In this document: positions 62,725-64,000 of the stretch, one piece after another
Layout of the letters: the number at the start of each line of letters is the position of its first letter
Position numbering within the stretch: position 1 is the stretch's first letter
Source: Pontiellaceae bacterium B12227
GTDB lineage: Bacteria; Verrucomicrobiota; Kiritimatiellia; Kiritimatiellales; Pontiellaceae
Assembly: GCA_029432775.1 (NCBI GenBank)
Contig: JAROAZ010000015.1
Span: 62,001 to 126,000 of the forward strand
Direction: 5' to 3'
Length of the DNA stretch: 64,000 nt
Made by a program: the position numbers and the translations under genes
Notes under the pieces: model-generated
Databases searched by the model: none
The model's input: the letters and a program-made list of their open reading frames with translations, nothing else
Told to the model about the DNA's origin: nothing

Positions 62725-63540
62725 ATGAGAAAATTTATTGTGGCAGGTTTGATTGGGCTTGCAGTAACCGGTCATGCAGATACGGTTCAGCAGATTGGGA
62801 CCTATAGCGGGTGGAGTGCGGTAAACTGGAATCCCATCGTGGCACTCAATGATGGGGTTGATGGTGGAGCCCAACTGGATTTTGTAGGGGATGCCGGAAA
62901 TCCCGGAGCGTATTGGGGAGTGAATGACGGATATGTTTTTTTCCGCATGCGACTGAATGTCGCTACAGTTGATTCTTCAACTTTTTCAGATTCACATTTT
63001 GTCCTTTTTGATGTCGCGGGCTATGGATTGGATTCCGGGGCTCCCGATTTCGGATTTGTTTGGGATAGCAAATCAGCAAAGCCTCTTTCTCACGGTCTTG
63101 AGATGTCGATTCTGAGTGTGAGCGGAACCGATTGGAAAGACATTAAGATGGACGATATTGATCTCGATGCTGCCAAAAAAGGGACGAATGATATTAATGG
63201 TGACGGGCGGGATACCGATGGCTACGTTCAAACCTCAGATGGTCAGGTGACTGATACATTTGGCGAAACGACCTATCTGGATTATGCCGTATCGTTAAGC
63301 TATTTAGAAACCCATGTTTCTGATTTCTTATCGGGAGATGTGAAGGTTCAATTTGCTTCGATCGCAAATTCAACCGATCACAATGCGTTGAGTGCTGATA
63401 TTGCGGGCGGAGCTTCGCCTGATTCTTTGGTGACTTCCGGTTGGAGTGAAGCGATTGCGATTCCTGAACCGGCAACCCTTACGTTTGTGCTTTGTTTTGG
63501 CGGCGGTCTCCTCCTTTTTAAACGAAGGTTTGCTGCCTAA
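62725..63540 (+). CDS. PEP-CTERM sorted secreted protein
   Basis: 271 residues. Signal peptide at 1-18 (ending VTGHAD), a beta-rich mature part with a calcium-type acidic stretch (DINGDGRDTDG near residue 165), then the PEP-CTERM tripartite end: IPEPATLTF, hydrophobic VLCFGGGLLLF and basic KRRFAA. Such proteins are processed by exosortase and go to the outer surface or exopolysaccharide. GGGGAAG is 8 nt upstream of the ATG. A TATAAT word lies at 62657, about 60 bp upstream. No exosortase gene is in the window. Confidence 0.9.
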   Translation: MRKFIVAGLIGLAVTGHADTVQQIGTYSGWSAVNWNPIVALNDGVDGGAQLDFVGDAGNPGAYWGVNDGYVFFRMRLNVATVDSSTFSDSHFVLFDVAGYGLDSGAPDFGFVWDSKSAKPLSHGLEMSILSVSGTDWKDIKMDDIDLDAAKKGTNDINGDGRDTDGYVQTSDGQVTDTFGETTYLDYAVSLSYLETHVSDFLSGDVKVQFASIANSTDHNALSADIAGGASPDSLVTSGWSEAIAIPEPATLTFVLCFGGGLLLFKRRFAA

Positions 63541-63714
63541 GCTACACTCCTTTTTGCGGCTCTTGCGTGGGTTTTAACAAACTAAAGTCTCTTCTCGCTG
63601 AACACCAAACCTATTCATCTTATCAGTTGCGCCAAGTAACATATACGATTCTTGGTCATGAATCGATTTGTGACCTCTGGAGGTCTATCTGATCGATGCG
63701 GGCCTACAAAAACG

Positions 63715-63729
63715 TCCAACCATTGGAAA
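63715..63729. repeat. Near copy of the palindrome (GTCCAACCATTGGAA)
   Basis: In the 260-bp gene-free stretch before purH, one mismatch at the outer base. The stretch also has the short palindrome GACCTCTGGAGGTC (63671-63684). I saw no ZTP-type riboswitch core. Confidence 0.6.
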
Positions 63730-63800
63730 ATATTAGTGCAATCGTGGCAGGGCACAGGTAAAAACGGGGTTTTGATTCGAATATAAGGGAGTAGAGATAA

Positions 63801-64000
63801 ATGGACGTAAAAATTGAGCGCGCATTGTTGAGCGTATCTGATAAGGCGGGAATACTGGATTTTGCCCGCAATCTGCACGATATGGACGTGGAACTGCTTT
63901 CGACAGGCGGCACGGCCAGAGCGCTGCGCGAAGCCGGGATTCCTTGTAAGGATGTTTCTGAATTCACCGGATTTCCTGAAATGCTCGATGGGCGGGTTAA
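63801..64000 (+). CDS. purH: Bifunctional AICAR transformylase/IMP cyclohydrolase (3'-truncated by window edge)
   Basis: First 66 codons of purH, which performs the last two steps of de novo IMP synthesis. [40 protein letters not shown] and [14 protein letters not shown] are the unmistakable N-terminal IMP cyclohydrolase (MGS-like) text. GGGAG is 8 nt upstream of the ATG. The gene continues beyond the window. Confidence 0.95.
   Translation, partial: MDVKIERALLSVSDKAGILDFARNLHDMDVELLSTGGTARALREAGIPCKDVSEFTGFPEMLDGRV

Noticed and set aside
63541..63800. ZTP-type riboswitch upstream of purH
   Set aside because: Looked for because such RNAs often precede purH, but the conserved core words are not found.

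Overview
The window is about 53% GC by impression and reads as chromosomal DNA of a Gram-negative bacterium of the PVC group, most likely Verrucomicrobiota/Kiritimatiellota (Pontiella-like). This is inferred from content, not from a marker gene: S1 sulfatases, a cytochrome/propeller/SUMF1 fusion protein, a PEP-CTERM protein, a Lys/Ala-tailed DksA-like protein, a long eukaryote-type IleRS and cytochrome bd. There is no rRNA, tRNA, insertion sequence, phage or CRISPR array.

Layout. 1-2.7 kb: trkA (cut by the left edge) and trkH. 2.7-6.6 kb (minus): a porin gene and an unusual three-gene Rnf-like set (rnfG, rnfC, rnfD homologues only). 7.1-15.4 kb: gapA and pgk flanking an accessory block of secreted or outer-membrane proteins, a truncated relic and a CaCA-like exchanger. 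15.5-19.1 kb (minus): a 1169-residue autotransporter. 19.4-25.9 kb: ileS, dksA-like, lspA, miaA, hflX in one direction. 26.0-28.1 kb: a double-cubane-type dehydratase/reductase protein and its ATP-dependent activator. 28.1-36.9 kb (mostly minus): an rRNA/tRNA methyltransferase, an EF-hand protein, a beta-helix protein, a three-gene operon (Spy-like protein, sulfatase, SMP-30 lactonase) and an OmpR-type two-component system. 36.9-44.8 kb: a GreA/B-like protein, a propeller protein, deoC, and a sulfatase overlapping a 1298-residue diheme/SUMF1 fusion. 45.0-51.0 kb: rpsO, pnp, nadK, cydAB. 51.1-56.6 kb: two VanZ-like paralogues, an outer-membrane efflux lipoprotein, a K+ channel and a bacterial DA1-like LIM peptidase. 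56.7-64.0 kb: an ACT protein with its UPF0210 partner, periplasmic MsrA, a PrsW-like protease, a cupin, a hemolysin III homologue, a PEP-CTERM protein and the start of purH.

The most striking non-genic signal is a dispersed 15-bp palindrome, TTCCA-N5-TGGAA. I count 27 exact copies by eye plus about 14 near copies, in genes and between genes, often just after stop codons and several times as close pairs. A second signal is a 17-bp inverted site (CATTACGGTTCGGTAAT type) upstream of three minus-strand units: the two-component system, the Spy-like/sulfatase operon and the EF-hand gene. It suggests a small local regulon. Two further families of intergenic hairpin repeats are present. The most interesting protein-level candidate is the translationally overlapped sulfatase and diheme-propeller-SUMF1 pair at 39.3-44.8 kb.
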